Translations under genes and position numbers: made by a program | Part shown: piece by piece, positions 9,137 through 17,982 of the stretch | How positions within the stretch are numbered: the stretch's first letter is position 1 | Layout of the letters: the number at the start of each line of letters is the position of its first letter | Assembly (NCBI RefSeq): GCF_018860565.1 | Contig: NZ_JAHKPS010000013.1 | Location: forward strand, 370,413 to 434,412 | Direction of reading: 5' to 3' | Origin: Winogradskyella psychrotolerans | Lineage (GTDB): Bacteria > Bacteroidota > Bacteroidia > Flavobacteriales > Flavobacteriaceae | Length of the DNA: 64,000 nucleotides | Notes under the pieces: generated by a model | Told to the model about the DNA's origin: nothing | The model's database searches: none | Seen by the model: only the letters and a program-made list of their open reading frames with translations

Positions 9137-10012
9137 TTATGTTTTAATAATATGAATATCGCGTTGAGGAAACGGAATAGAAACATTGTTCTCTCTAAAA
9201 AGACGATCGATTTCAAACCTAATATCGCTTTTAGGAAACTGCGCTTTAAAACTGTCTGCTATTGTAAATGAAACCTTAAAATCTAAAGAACTGTCTCCAA
9301 AATTTGTAAAAATGACTGATGGTGCTGGTTCTGAAAGCACACGCTCATTTGTATTTGCTGCTTGCAACAGCAATTTCTTTACCAACTGAACATCACTGCC
9401 ATAAGCTACACCAACTTCTACACTTTCGCGAGTTGTATTTCCATTTTGTGTCCAATTGTATAAACTGTTTTCTAAATACAAATGATTAGGAATTACAAGC
9501 ACCTTATTATCAATGGTTACGGCTCTTGTTGTTCGTAGTTTAATTTCCTCTACTCTACCTACTTTACCATCAATTTCAATTATATCACCTACATGTACTG
9601 ATTGATCAATTATAATAAATATACCTGATATAATATCTTGAAATAAGGTTTGCAAGGCTAAACCAATACCTATTAAAAGTGCTGCAGAAGCTGCAAAAAC
9701 AGCTGTTATATTTACACCTACACTATGTAAGGTTATTAAGAATATTATAATATATACAAGCCATCTAAAATACCCATATACAACACCAAACTTACCTTTA
9801 TTTTCTTCTGGTATCTTTCTTATCATTATTTTTAAAACTATTCTTAATACAACTGTTGTAATAAAAATAGCTGTAATGATAACGAGAACATCAAGAATTG
9901 AAATACTAATATCGTTACCGATATTCATGTGTAATCCTAAGAAATTTTTAGTTGCTTCCCAAAAACTACTATTGGTAATCGTATCTTCAATATGTTCTAA
10001 ATCTTGAACCAT
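9137..10012 (-). CDS. mscS: MscS-family small-conductance mechanosensitive channel
   Basis: A 291-residue protein with three transmembrane stretches (about residues 35-60, 75-100 and 105-130). The third, pore-lining segment is rich in Ala and Gly (AVFAASAALLIGIGLALQTLFQDIISGIFIII), as in MscS. It leads into a beta domain (VGDIIEIDGKVGRVEEIKLRTT) and a C-terminal alpha/beta domain. It would open on membrane tension to release solutes during osmotic downshock. The length is near that of E. coli MscS (286). It follows the ABC-2 permease by four bases and so may share its transcript. Confidence 0.92.
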   Translation of the reverse strand: MVQDLEHIEDTITNSSFWEATKNFLGLHMNIGNDISISILDVLVIITAIFITTVVLRIVLKIMIRKIPEENKGKFGVVYGYFRWLVYIIIFLITLHSVGVNITAVFAASAALLIGIGLALQTLFQDIISGIFIIIDQSVHVGDIIEIDGKVGRVEEIKLRTTRAVTIDNKVLVIPNHLYLENSLYNWTQNGNTTRESVEVGVAYGSDVQLVKKLLLQAANTNERVLSEPAPSVIFTNFGDSSLDFKVSFTIADSFKAQFPKSDIRFEIDRLFRENNVSIPFPQRDIHIIKT

Positions 10013-10015
10013 TAA

Positions 10016-11329
10016 TTAATATTTCAACCACTTAAATAATTCTTTATAGGTTGGTTTTTTACCGTACATTAAAATACCTACGCGATAAATTTTAGCTGCA
10101 AACCAAACTGCAAGAATAAATGTTCCTATTAGTAACACTAATGATAAGCCTTGTTGCCAAAGCGGCACACCAAACGGAATACGCATTAACATTACCACAG
10201 GAGATGTAAATGGAATAAACGAGAATACGGTTGAAACCGTTCCATGAGGATCTTCAATAACGGTAAATACACCAACATAAACGGCTAAAATTAATGGCAT
10301 TAATATTGGCAGCATAAATTGTTGTGTATCTGTTTCATTATCTACCGCTGCACCAATTGCTGCGTATAAAGAACTATACAATAAATAACCTCCGATAAAG
10401 AAAAACATAAAGGCAACTACAAGGTTTGCTAATGGCAAGTTGCTAATCGCAGTAATTAAATTTTCTGCCATGGCTTGCGCTCCTTCGGCTTCCATAGCTT
10501 GGTTCATTAATTCTTGTTGTGGTGTAGAGGCTTGTGACAAATCTATTCCAAAAATTGAAGACACTACCATCATTAAAACGCCGCCTAAAATAACCCAAAT
10601 AGCAAACTGCGTAACACCGGCTAGTGACGTCCCAATAATTTTACCCATCATTAATTGAATAGGCTTAACGGAAGAAATAATTACTTCAATAATTCTACTG
10701 GTTTTTTCTTCTATTACGCTTCGCATGATCATATTACCATAAATAATTATGAACATAAATAGCAAATACCCTGCAATACCTCCAAAAGCCAATTTGACCA
10801 CATTGTCTATCTTAGAGCTTTTCTCACCTTCAAAACTTTCTTGAGCAATATCTACATTGGTTTTAGAAGCTTCTATTTGAGTAAGTGTCACTCCATCTTT
10901 TTGCAATTTTATTTCTTGCAAACGCTTTTCAATTTTTCGTTCTAAACCAGACATAATACTCAATGAAGGCGACTCTTCTGAATAGAATTTTACATTATTA
11001 GAAACGGCATCCAAAGCATCTACTTTAGCAATATGCAAAAGTCCGTAATCTTCTTTTTCTTTAACCAAAGCTATAGCATCATCTAAATCTAATCCGTTTA
11101 ATTTGGTGTAAGTTGTATTTTCAGTATTTTGAAAAATATCAGACAAATAACCGGTTTCATCCAATATCGAAATTGTACGTTGCTTATCGTTATTTAATTG
11201 TGATAAATAAGCAACAACTGCAATCAGCGCTATCATTATTAAAGGACTTAAAAAGGTCATTATAATGAATGACTTATTCTTAACCTTTGTTAAATATTCA
11301 CGCTTTATAATGAGTGGTAAATGATTCAT
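10016..11329 (-). CDS. ABC-2 type transporter permease (NatB-like)
   Basis: A 437-residue inner-membrane protein. The first transmembrane helix follows the typical start KREYLTKVKNKSFIIMTFLSP. A large extracytoplasmic domain (about residues 45-180) comes next, then five or more helices from about 185 to 420, including MRSVIEEKTSRIIEVIISSVKP, a signature of ABC-2 NatB/YhaP-type permeases. With the ATPase two bases upstream it forms a complete exporter. NatAB-like systems move sodium or antibiotics out of the cell, but the substrate here cannot be inferred. Confidence 0.9.
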   Translation of the reverse strand: MNHLPLIIKREYLTKVKNKSFIIMTFLSPLIMIALIAVVAYLSQLNNDKQRTISILDETGYLSDIFQNTENTTYTKLNGLDLDDAIALVKEKEDYGLLHIAKVDALDAVSNNVKFYSEESPSLSIMSGLERKIEKRLQEIKLQKDGVTLTQIEASKTNVDIAQESFEGEKSSKIDNVVKLAFGGIAGYLLFMFIIIYGNMIMRSVIEEKTSRIIEVIISSVKPIQLMMGKIIGTSLAGVTQFAIWVILGGVLMMVVSSIFGIDLSQASTPQQELMNQAMEAEGAQAMAENLITAISNLPLANLVVAFMFFFIGGYLLYSSLYAAIGAAVDNETDTQQFMLPILMPLILAVYVGVFTVIEDPHGTVSTVFSFIPFTSPVVMLMRIPFGVPLWQQGLSLVLLIGTFILAVWFAAKIYRVGILMYGKKPTYKELFKWLKY

Positions 11330-11331
11330 TT

Positions 11332-12258
11332 TTAGTTATTTTTTACAGTTTGAATAAAAATGTCATTAGCTGAAGGTATAACTTCTACAAAATGATGTAC
11401 TTCTGCTTTTGAGGTTAAAAACGACAATAAATCATTTGGTGATGTGTTTTCTCCTATTTTCACATTCAATTTAATATCGTTATTCAAATTTTTAAACGTT
11501 GCAGGAAGCACTTCAAAAGTATTTTGAATTTCTGAAAGTACTCTTTCCTTATTTGGGGACTCTAAGGCTACTTCAAACGTATTTGTTTTGTATTGGCGTT
11601 TTATATCATTCAGTTTACCATCTAAAACCTTATTAGATTTATGAATTAAAGCAATATGATCGCATAATTCTTCAACAGATTCCATACGATGGGTTGAAAA
11701 AATCACCGTTGCTCCTTCATCTCTAAGCTGTAAGATTTCATCTTTAATAAGATTCGCATTTATAGGGTCAAAACCTGAAAAAGGTTCGTCAAAAATCAAT
11801 AATTTAGGTTGGTGTAAAACCGTTACTACAAACTGTATTTTCTGTGCTTGTCCTTTACTTAATTCTTGAATTTTTTTATTCCACCAGTCTCCAATTTCTA
11901 ACTTATCGAACCAATATTTTAATCTTGTTTTAGCTTCAGATTTACTTAAACCCTTTAATTGTGCTAAATACAAACATTGCTCACCAACTTTCATAGACTT
12001 ATATAAGCCTCGTTCTTCTGGTAAATAACCAATATCTCTAATGTGTTCTGGCTTTAATGTTTTTCCATCTAATAGCACAGTGCCTTCGTCTGGCATTGTA
12101 ATTTGATTTACAATACGAATTAGCGTTGTTTTCCCTGCGCCATTTGGCCCTAGTAAGCCAAAAATACTACCTTTTGGTACCGCAATAGAAACTTTATTTA
12201 ACGCCTTAAAATCCCCAAAATTTTTTGATACAGAATTTGCGACTAATAAGTCATTCAT
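11332..12258 (-). CDS. ABC transporter ATP-binding protein (NatA-like)
   Basis: A cytoplasmic ATPase of 308 residues. Walker A is GPNGAGKTT near residue 40, the signature is LSKGQAQK instead of the usual LSGGQ, Walker B is LLIFDEPFSGFDP and the switch histidine is in STHRME. A C-terminal extension of about 90 residues follows. An in-frame TTG at 12264 could extend the gene by two residues, but ATG at 12258 is the better start. It is paired with the downstream ABC-2 permease. A terminator-like hairpin separates it from dnaJ, so it probably has its own promoter. Confidence 0.92.
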   Translation of the reverse strand: MNDLLVANSVSKNFGDFKALNKVSIAVPKGSIFGLLGPNGAGKTTLIRIVNQITMPDEGTVLLDGKTLKPEHIRDIGYLPEERGLYKSMKVGEQCLYLAQLKGLSKSEAKTRLKYWFDKLEIGDWWNKKIQELSKGQAQKIQFVVTVLHQPKLLIFDEPFSGFDPINANLIKDEILQLRDEGATVIFSTHRMESVEELCDHIALIHKSNKVLDGKLNDIKRQYKTNTFEVALESPNKERVLSEIQNTFEVLPATFKNLNNDIKLNVKIGENTSPNDLLSFLTSKAEVHHFVEVIPSANDIFIQTVKNN

Positions 12259-12379
12259 ATTCAATTAGTTTTTTATAAATAGGTTCGTATGTAAATATAT
12301 TAAATGTTGAAGAGTTATAAAGAATAAAAACCTTACTAATTATTCTTTTTTATAATGCGCTAAAACATCGAATATTATA

Positions 12380-12420
12380 AAAACAAAACCCACCCTTATA
12401 ACTAAATAAGGATGGGAAAA
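12380..12420 (-). terminator. Rho-independent terminator after dnaJ
   Basis: Arms at 12389-12399 and 12406-12416 pair over 11 bases with one mismatch around a 6-base loop. On the minus strand the stem is followed by a T-rich run. It sits about 80 bases past the dnaJ stop codon. Confidence 0.65.
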
Positions 12421-12501
12421 AATTGCTATGAAAAAGAAAAATTACCGCTAATTAGCATTAGCGATAATTCAAATATACTATTTTTTATTAAATAGATGTG
12501 C

Positions 12502-13626
12502 TTATGAAAACATATCTTTTACCTTTTCGAAAAAAGATTTATCTGAACTTTCAGGTTTAGGCTCAAAATGTTCATCTTCTTTCATACTTTCAAAAAAGTC
12601 TTTTTGCTTTTTATTTAAAGTCTTTGGTGTCCAGACATTTACATGAACCAATAAATCTCCTTTACCATACCCATTAATACTAGGTATACCTTTGCCACGT
12701 AATCTTAATATCTTACCTGACTGCACGCCAGCTTCAATCTTAATTCTTACTTTTCCGGTTACGGTATCTATTTCTTTTGAGTTACCCAATACGGCATCTG
12801 GAAGACTAACATACATATCGTAATGTAAGTTATCACCTTCTCGTTTTAATGTTGGGTGATCTTCTTCCTGTATGGCAACTAACAAATCACCAGCAATACC
12901 ATTTCCAGGTGCATCGTTACCTTTTCCTGTTACTTTTAGTTGCATACCATCTACAACACCAGCTGGTATTTTAACCGTTACGGTTTCTTCAGACACTTTT
13001 AAACCTTGTGCATCTGCATCTGAAGGTTTTTTATCAATACTTTGACCTGCTCCTCCACAAGTTGGACAAGCTGCTGCAGTTTGCATTCGGCCTAAAATAG
13101 TATTAGTAACCCTTGTAACCTGACCAGATCCATTACAGGTACTACACGTTTTGTACGTTGTTCCTGGCGCTTGAATTTTACGCTTTACTTTTATCTTCTT
13201 TTCAATACCGTTAGCGACTTCTTCTAGAGTTAACGTTACACGAATACGTAAATTACTACCTTTAACTACGCGCTGTCTGCCACCTCCGCCAAAGCCACTG
13301 AAACCGCCTCTACCTCCGAAGCCTCCTCCGAAAATATCGCCAAACTGACTAAAGATATCGTCCATATTCATTCCGCCGCCACCGAAGCCGCCACCACCGC
13401 CACCGTTGAAGGCTTGATGACCAAATTGGTCATAACGTGCTTTTTTATCAGCGTTACTTAAGACTTCATAAGCTTCAGCTGCTTTCTTAAACTTTTCTTC
13501 TGCTTCAGTATTATCTGGATTTTTATCTGGATGATATTTTAAAGCCATCTTTCGATATGCTTTTTTTATCTCTGCATCAGAAGCTCCTTTGCTTATGCCT
13601 AATATATCGTAATAATCTTCTTTCAT
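12502..13626 (-). CDS. dnaJ: Chaperone DnaJ with a reduced zinc domain
   Basis: A 374-residue Hsp40 co-chaperone that stimulates DnaK. The J domain (residues 1-66) has His32-Pro33-Asp34, followed by a Gly/Phe-rich segment (about 75-117) and two substrate-binding beta domains. Type I DnaJ usually carries four CxxCxGxG motifs; here only two are present, at Cys161/164 (CSTCNGSG) and Cys187/190 (CPTCGGAG). Their spacing and context match motifs 2 and 3, so zinc site II remains and site I is lost. The gene follows grpE on the minus strand, as expected for a heat-shock operon. I recall similar reduced domains in other flavobacteria. Confidence 0.95.
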   Translation of the reverse strand: MKEDYYDILGISKGASDAEIKKAYRKMALKYHPDKNPDNTEAEEKFKKAAEAYEVLSNADKKARYDQFGHQAFNGGGGGGFGGGGMNMDDIFSQFGDIFGGGFGGRGGFSGFGGGGRQRVVKGSNLRIRVTLTLEEVANGIEKKIKVKRKIQAPGTTYKTCSTCNGSGQVTRVTNTILGRMQTAAACPTCGGAGQSIDKKPSDADAQGLKVSEETVTVKIPAGVVDGMQLKVTGKGNDAPGNGIAGDLLVAIQEEDHPTLKREGDNLHYDMYVSLPDAVLGNSKEIDTVTGKVRIKIEAGVQSGKILRLRGKGIPSINGYGKGDLLVHVNVWTPKTLNKKQKDFFESMKEDEHFEPKPESSDKSFFEKVKDMFS

Positions 13627-13677
13627 CGAATGCTTTATTGTTCGTTTCCGTATAAAGGAAAACTCTTTTTTTTAATT

Positions 13678-14235
13678 TTATTGCCCAATTACCACTTTAG
13701 GAAAACGAATGACTTTATCTCCCAACTTATAACCATGTTCTACAACATCAATAATTTTTCCTTTTAAGTCTTCGCTTGGAGCAGAAATTTGGGTAATTGC
13801 TTCGTGGTTGTCAGCATTAAAGACATCTCCTTGTCTTACTTCTATTTTAGACAAGCCTTTTTGCCCTAATGTACTTACTAACTTATTGTAAATTAATAAG
13901 ACACCTTTTCTTAATTCTTCGGCTTCTTTATCGTCTTCTATGTGTGTTAAAGCACGTTCAAAATCATCCAAAATAGGCAACATAGACATCATAACGTCTT
14001 GACTTGCTGTTTTAAACAATTCTATACGTTCTTTTGTAGTTCGCTTTTTGTAATTTTCAAATTCAGCAAACAAACGCATAAATTTATCCTTCTCAGCAAC
14101 CAGTTGATCTTGTAATTGTTCTTCTGGAGATTTCATCTCGTTTTCTTGTGTTTCAACATCAGCTTCTGCAGTAGTTGTTGCTTGATCCTCTACTTGTGGA
14201 TCCTCAACCTTATTGTTTTTATCTCTTTTACTCAT
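13678..14235 (-). CDS. grpE: Nucleotide exchange factor GrpE
   Basis: A 185-residue protein from ATG at 14235. A TTG at 14259 could add eight residues, but the ATG start (MSKRDKNNK) is more likely. An acidic, disordered N-terminus leads into a long helix (EEQLQDQLVAEKDKFMRLFA then EFENYKKRT), the coiled-coil dimer domain. The beta wing ends with EHGYKLGDKVIRFPKVVIG, the classic GrpE C-terminus. GrpE releases ADP from DnaK. It sits 51 bases upstream of dnaJ in the same orientation; dnaK is not in the window. Confidence 0.95.
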   Translation of the reverse strand: MSKRDKNNKVEDPQVEDQATTTAEADVETQENEMKSPEEQLQDQLVAEKDKFMRLFAEFENYKKRTTKERIELFKTASQDVMMSMLPILDDFERALTHIEDDKEAEELRKGVLLIYNKLVSTLGQKGLSKIEVRQGDVFNADNHEAITQISAPSEDLKGKIIDVVEHGYKLGDKVIRFPKVVIGQ

Positions 14236-14345
14236 TTTGAGTTCTTTTTTAACTTTCAATTAGATAGGCAAAAGTACTGCCATTATTATAAAAATGTCAA
14301 AATGTCATTAACATTTTTTTATCATACATGAAACACAGTATTTCA

Positions 14346-14353
14346 TATCTTTG
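14346..14353 (+). promoter_or_regulatory. Candidate -7 box (TATCTTTG)
   Basis: TATCTTTG is a full match to TAnnTTTG and lies 31 bases before the ATG of the YceI-like lipoprotein. This is a sensible spacing for a leader of about 25 bases. The gene faces away from grpE-dnaJ, so the intergenic region holds divergent promoters. Confidence 0.6.
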
Positions 14354-14384
14354 TTTTTAACAACTCTAATAAAAAAACACTAAC

Positions 14385-15038
14385 ATGAAATCTAATTTTT
14401 TAAACATTTTTACGCTAATTACTATAATTACATTTACAAGTTGTGGTGATAAAGCAAAAGAAGCAGAAACGAAGAAAGCTGCAGAAGCGGCAGTTGCTGA
14501 AGCTATGTCTGTAACATACAATGTCAATACCGATGGTTCTACTATTGAATGGAAAGGTTTTAAACCAACTGGCACTCATAATGGCACAATTAACATTAAA
14601 GAAGGAATAATAAATGTTAATGACGGAGCTATTGAAAGTGGTAAATTTGCTATTGACATGACTAGTATTACTGTTTTAGATATTCCAGTAGAAAAAGAAG
14701 GTAATGCCAAATTAGTAGGACACTTATCAAGTGCTGATTTCTTTGATGTAGAAAAATATCCTGTATCAAAATTTCAGATTACAGGAATTGAAACTAAAGA
14801 TGGAAAAACTATGCTATCTGGCAATTTAACATTAAAAGACGCTACAAACAATATCAGTATCCCTGTAACAACAACTGTTAATGGTGATAAATTAACGCTA
14901 ACAAGTGAAACGTTTACAATAGATCGTTCTAAGTGGAATGTTGAATATGGCTCTAAATCATTCTTTGATAATTTAGGAGATAAATTTATTAACGATGACA
15001 TTGAGTTAAAAGTAACTTTAACTGCAAATAAAGCTTAA
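14385..15038 (+). CDS. YceI-family lipoprotein
   Basis: A 217-residue protein with a type II signal: hydrophobic core then TSC, giving lipidated Cys20. A charged alanine/glutamate helix (about residues 21-40) acts as a spacer. The YceI lipocalin-like barrel follows, with STIEWKGFKPTGTHNGTI, SADFFDVEKYP, GNLTLKDATNNISIPV and WNVEYGS as family marks. YceI proteins bind isoprenoid-type hydrophobic molecules in the periplasm; the ligand here is unknown. It is a single-gene unit with a full -7 box upstream and a strong terminator after the stop. Confidence 0.88.
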   Translation: MKSNFLNIFTLITIITFTSCGDKAKEAETKKAAEAAVAEAMSVTYNVNTDGSTIEWKGFKPTGTHNGTINIKEGIINVNDGAIESGKFAIDMTSITVLDIPVEKEGNAKLVGHLSSADFFDVEKYPVSKFQITGIETKDGKTMLSGNLTLKDATNNISIPVTTTVNGDKLTLTSETFTIDRSKWNVEYGSKSFFDNLGDKFINDDIELKVTLTANKA

Positions 15039-15060
15039 AAGATCCCATTGTTATCACAAA

Positions 15061-15111
15061 AAAAAGCAGTCATTAAAATGGCTGCTTTTTATTAAAATGG
15101 CTGCTTTTTTT
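15061..15111 (+). terminator. Terminator with a tandemly duplicated 3' arm
   Basis: The 5' arm (15061-15073) pairs with ATGGCTGCTTTTT ending at 15090. A 19-base unit starting ATTAAAATGG is repeated exactly at 15072-15090 and 15091-15109. Either copy of the 3' arm can pair with the single 5' arm, and each ends in a T-run. Confidence 0.75.
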
Positions 15112-15154
15112 ATTAAAAGAGAGATAAATTTTTAAATTCTCATAATTTAGGTTT

Positions 15155-15766
15155 TTAATTAATTTTTTCTGAAAAGTTATCTGTATCGTATAGTAACCTA
15201 CCTGTATTGTTATCAATGTAGACACCGTCTGGATCACCTTTGTCATCTAACATTAAAATAGCCATTTGAAAATCTTCGATACCATTATCGGTCATTCTAC
15301 CAGATATAGCATAGGCAGACACCACTTCTACAGATCCAGATATTTGTGAAGTAAGTTTTAAGTAAACCGAAAATTCATTATCAGTTCCAGAAATTAAAGA
15401 CCCATAACCTTCGTCTGTTTGGCTGCCCCCCATGCCATTAAAATCTATTTTTAAACGACTATTATTTTGGTTTGAAAAAATAGAAGTATAATCTGGAAAA
15501 CTTTTACCTACAAAATCTCCAGATACTGTTGAGGCTTCTAGCTTAACAGGTGCAGACAAATAAGATCCTTCTATATTTGGAGGAGTATCTCCTTGATTAA
15601 TATTGAAGCCAAGGTCTTCTAATGCGACTACAAGTTCTGGTGTAAAAAAGTCTTTAACAGACTCTATACTACCATCAAAATCACTGGCTTCATCATCATC
15701 TTTACTACAAGAGGTTGAAAAAATAACAAAAATAAAAAGAACAGATAAAATTTTTAATTGCTTCAT
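15155..15766 (-). CDS. Hypothetical lipoprotein
   Basis: A 203-residue protein with a lipoprotein signal peptide cut before Cys20 (STSCSKDDDE). The acidic residues straight after the cysteine resemble the Bacteroidetes lipoprotein export signal, which suggests surface exposure. The remainder is acidic and rich in Ser, Gly and Asp, with beta-type patterns (VKLEASTVSGDFVGKSFPDY, GSVEVVSAYAISGRM). I recognise no domain. It is transcribed on the minus strand, ahead of the DUF5723 protein but separated from it by a hairpin assigned to that neighbour. Confidence 0.75.
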   Translation of the reverse strand: MKQLKILSVLFIFVIFSTSCSKDDDEASDFDGSIESVKDFFTPELVVALEDLGFNINQGDTPPNIEGSYLSAPVKLEASTVSGDFVGKSFPDYTSIFSNQNNSRLKIDFNGMGGSQTDEGYGSLISGTDNEFSVYLKLTSQISGSVEVVSAYAISGRMTDNGIEDFQMAILMLDDKGDPDGVYIDNNTGRLLYDTDNFSEKIN

Positions 15767-15820
15767 AATATTATAATTTACTGATTAATAGCTCTGTAAA
15801 TTTACAAAACGCTATAAATT

Positions 15821-15848
15821 AAAAAATACCCGCTATTGGGTATTTTTT
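15821..15848 (-). terminator. Hairpin terminator
   Basis: Arms AAAAAATACCC (15821-15831) and GGGTATTTTTT (15838-15848) pair perfectly around a 6-base loop. It lies between two minus-strand genes, upstream of the DUF5723 stop region, so it more probably ends transcription from the lipoprotein gene at 15155-15766 only in the other sense. Its A/T-flanked arms could work in both directions. Confidence 0.5.
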
Positions 15849-15870
15849 AATTTATCTTTTATATCTAATA

Positions 15871-17193
15871 TTATCTATACAACGGAATCTTTAACCCCAA
15901 ATAAACATCTGTAGTTTTAGAACTATCAGATAAAAGGTTTGTAAAAACAGATCCAGAACCTACCGTTAAAGGTCCTAATCGAATACCACCTCCAAAAGAC
16001 ACATCTCCATATTGCCTAAAACTAAGCGGTGCGTAAAAGCTAAACCATTTTGTTTCTAACCTTGGTGCCATAGTTACCGTATTAAGAACAGAAGTACTTA
16101 ACTCTGATTCTTTTTTTATCATAGACAAATCTGCTTGCGCACTCACAAACCACTTTTTTGTCAGTCTGTAATCTATAAGTAAATGTAATGCCGTTGGCAA
16201 GTTTATTTTTGCTGCTTTGTTAGTTTCTACAGTTGCATAGTTAGAATCTAAAAAGTCTTCTACATCGTCTTCATAATTTGCCGTATTTACCGTGGCATCT
16301 AAATCGTAACTATTAACAGTAGAATTATCATAATTTATAGAACCAATATCTGTAACAGAGACACCCACTTTTAATTTATAAGGATCTTTGTAAGTAGGAA
16401 GATCATCATTCTCACGCTCCTTATACCATTGGTAAGTAAAGCCAATATCTAAACCAAAACCAGAGGTAAGATTACTAAAATCTATATCATCGTTATCAAA
16501 ATCTTGGCTTGTACCGTAATTTAAAACACCTTGAGTTGTTAATGTTTCTGTTGATGCCACATAGTTTCCCTGTAAACCAGGACTGCTCATAAATACACTA
16601 CCTGCACCTTGGAGGTATTTTAAGGTCACACCTCCTTTTAAGATATGATTAGGTTTCTCCATAAGTATTCTACCATAGGCTAATCCTATTTCTGCCCATG
16701 CATGCACTGTACCATTTAAGTTTTTAGAATCGAAGTCAAAGTCTTCATCTGAATTAAAATCATCTGCAATGACTTCATAAAGCTCTCCATTTATATTATT
16801 AATATTAAAGTTTGCTCTTGCTCTAGTTACGATACCAATACTACTCTTTTTAGTAAGGTTGAACATAAACGATGGCAGGACAATGTCTGCGTTTAAAAAA
16901 AAGTTATTAGAATTACTTGAGAATTTTTCACTATCCTCTTCAAAATCAAAACTACCATTAGAATTTATAATATCACTGGCATTTATTCCAAAATAATCGC
17001 TACCTCCAAAGATACTAGCAGATACTAAGTTTACATCAGCTCTTAAGTTAGAGCCCACAATACTCGATGGATTGTAAACTACACCTTGGATACCAGAATA
17101 ATTATCAATAGAATGACCAACATAACTTTGGCCGTAGGATAAATTAAGAATTAAGAGAAAAAAAGAAATGTTTAATAGTTTTTTATGTTTCAT
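15871..17193 (-). CDS. DUF5723-type outer-membrane protein
   Basis: A 440-residue protein with a signal peptide (about residues 1-21, ending SYGQ). The mature chain begins SYVGHSIDNYSGIQGVVYNP, which resembles the start of DUF5723 proteins. Alternating hydrophobic and aromatic strands, and an end in GLKIPLYR, support a beta-barrel in the outer membrane. Segments such as GVTLKYLQGAG and GLDIGFTYQWYKE look like transmembrane strands. The role is unknown; members are common in Bacteroidetes. It lies on the minus strand downstream of the TPR kinase/regulator pair with about 170 bases between, so co-transcription is uncertain. Confidence 0.72.
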   Translation of the reverse strand: MKHKKLLNISFFLLILNLSYGQSYVGHSIDNYSGIQGVVYNPSSIVGSNLRADVNLVSASIFGGSDYFGINASDIINSNGSFDFEEDSEKFSSNSNNFFLNADIVLPSFMFNLTKKSSIGIVTRARANFNINNINGELYEVIADDFNSDEDFDFDSKNLNGTVHAWAEIGLAYGRILMEKPNHILKGGVTLKYLQGAGSVFMSSPGLQGNYVASTETLTTQGVLNYGTSQDFDNDDIDFSNLTSGFGLDIGFTYQWYKERENDDLPTYKDPYKLKVGVSVTDIGSINYDNSTVNSYDLDATVNTANYEDDVEDFLDSNYATVETNKAAKINLPTALHLLIDYRLTKKWFVSAQADLSMIKKESELSTSVLNTVTMAPRLETKWFSFYAPLSFRQYGDVSFGGGIRLGPLTVGSGSVFTNLLSDSSKTTDVYLGLKIPLYR

Positions 17194-17361
17194 AATACAT
17201 TAAGGTTGGTTAATAGCTAAATTAGAATTATAATTGAGTTTGAGTTTTTTTTTTAGATATAAAACCTTTTTAAAGGTTAAAATTTTAGTTGCTTTAATAA
17301 TATGCCGATAACAGGATATACTTTTGCTCTGGAATTGACATATAGCAAGCTGGTAATAATC

Positions 17362-17982
17362 TTAAAACCTATACTTCTTTTCTAAAGCATAACGCATTAA
17401 CTCTCCTTTACCATGAAGTCCAAGAATTCGAATCATGTTTTTACGATGTGTTTCAACGGTATGCACACCTATAAAAAGTTCGTCTGCAATTTCTCGAGAT
17501 GTTTTTCCTTGTGCTACTAAACTTAAGATTTCAACTTGTCGTTTCGTTAGAATGCTTTTTGCCTTTTTATTGGCATCATTCTCTACTTCTATTTCAATGT
17601 TAGCGTCAAAATAAGTATTGCCTTCATATACCGATCTTACGGCTTTCAGAACCTCTTCTAAAGGTGAGTTTTTTAATAAATACCCAGAAGCTCCTGCTTC
17701 TAACATTTGCTTAATGGCATCTTTTTGATCAAACATTGTAAAGCCTAATATTTTTATGTGTGGCCATTCTTTTTTTATCTTTTTTGTTGCCGTAATACCA
17801 TCCTTTTTTGGCATTCTTATATCTGTAATCACCACATTAGGTTGTTTAAGGCGTACTAAATCTAAAAGCGCTTCACCATCGTTTACAGTGCCTACAATTT
17901 CTATATCTTCTTCGTATTCTAAAAGCAATTTGATACCATCTATAAAAGACTGGTGGTCTTCGGCTATAGCTATTGTTATCAT
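17362..17982 (-). CDS. LuxR/NarL-family response regulator
   Basis: A 206-residue cytoplasmic regulator. The receiver domain (1-120) has acidic pocket Glu8-Asp9, phospho-acceptor Asp54 (VITDIRMPKKDG) and Lys104 (YLLKNSP). The C-terminal LuxR-type helix-turn-helix (about 145-205) reads LTKRQVEILSLVAQGKTSRE then IADELFIGVHTVETHRKN. It overlaps the upstream histidine kinase gene by four bases, which marks it as that kinase's partner. Phosphorylation probably allows dimerisation and DNA binding; targets are unknown. Confidence 0.93.
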   Translation of the reverse strand: MITIAIAEDHQSFIDGIKLLLEYEEDIEIVGTVNDGEALLDLVRLKQPNVVITDIRMPKKDGITATKKIKKEWPHIKILGFTMFDQKDAIKQMLEAGASGYLLKNSPLEEVLKAVRSVYEGNTYFDANIEIEVENDANKKAKSILTKRQVEILSLVAQGKTSREIADELFIGVHTVETHRKNMIRILGLHGKGELMRYALEKKYRF

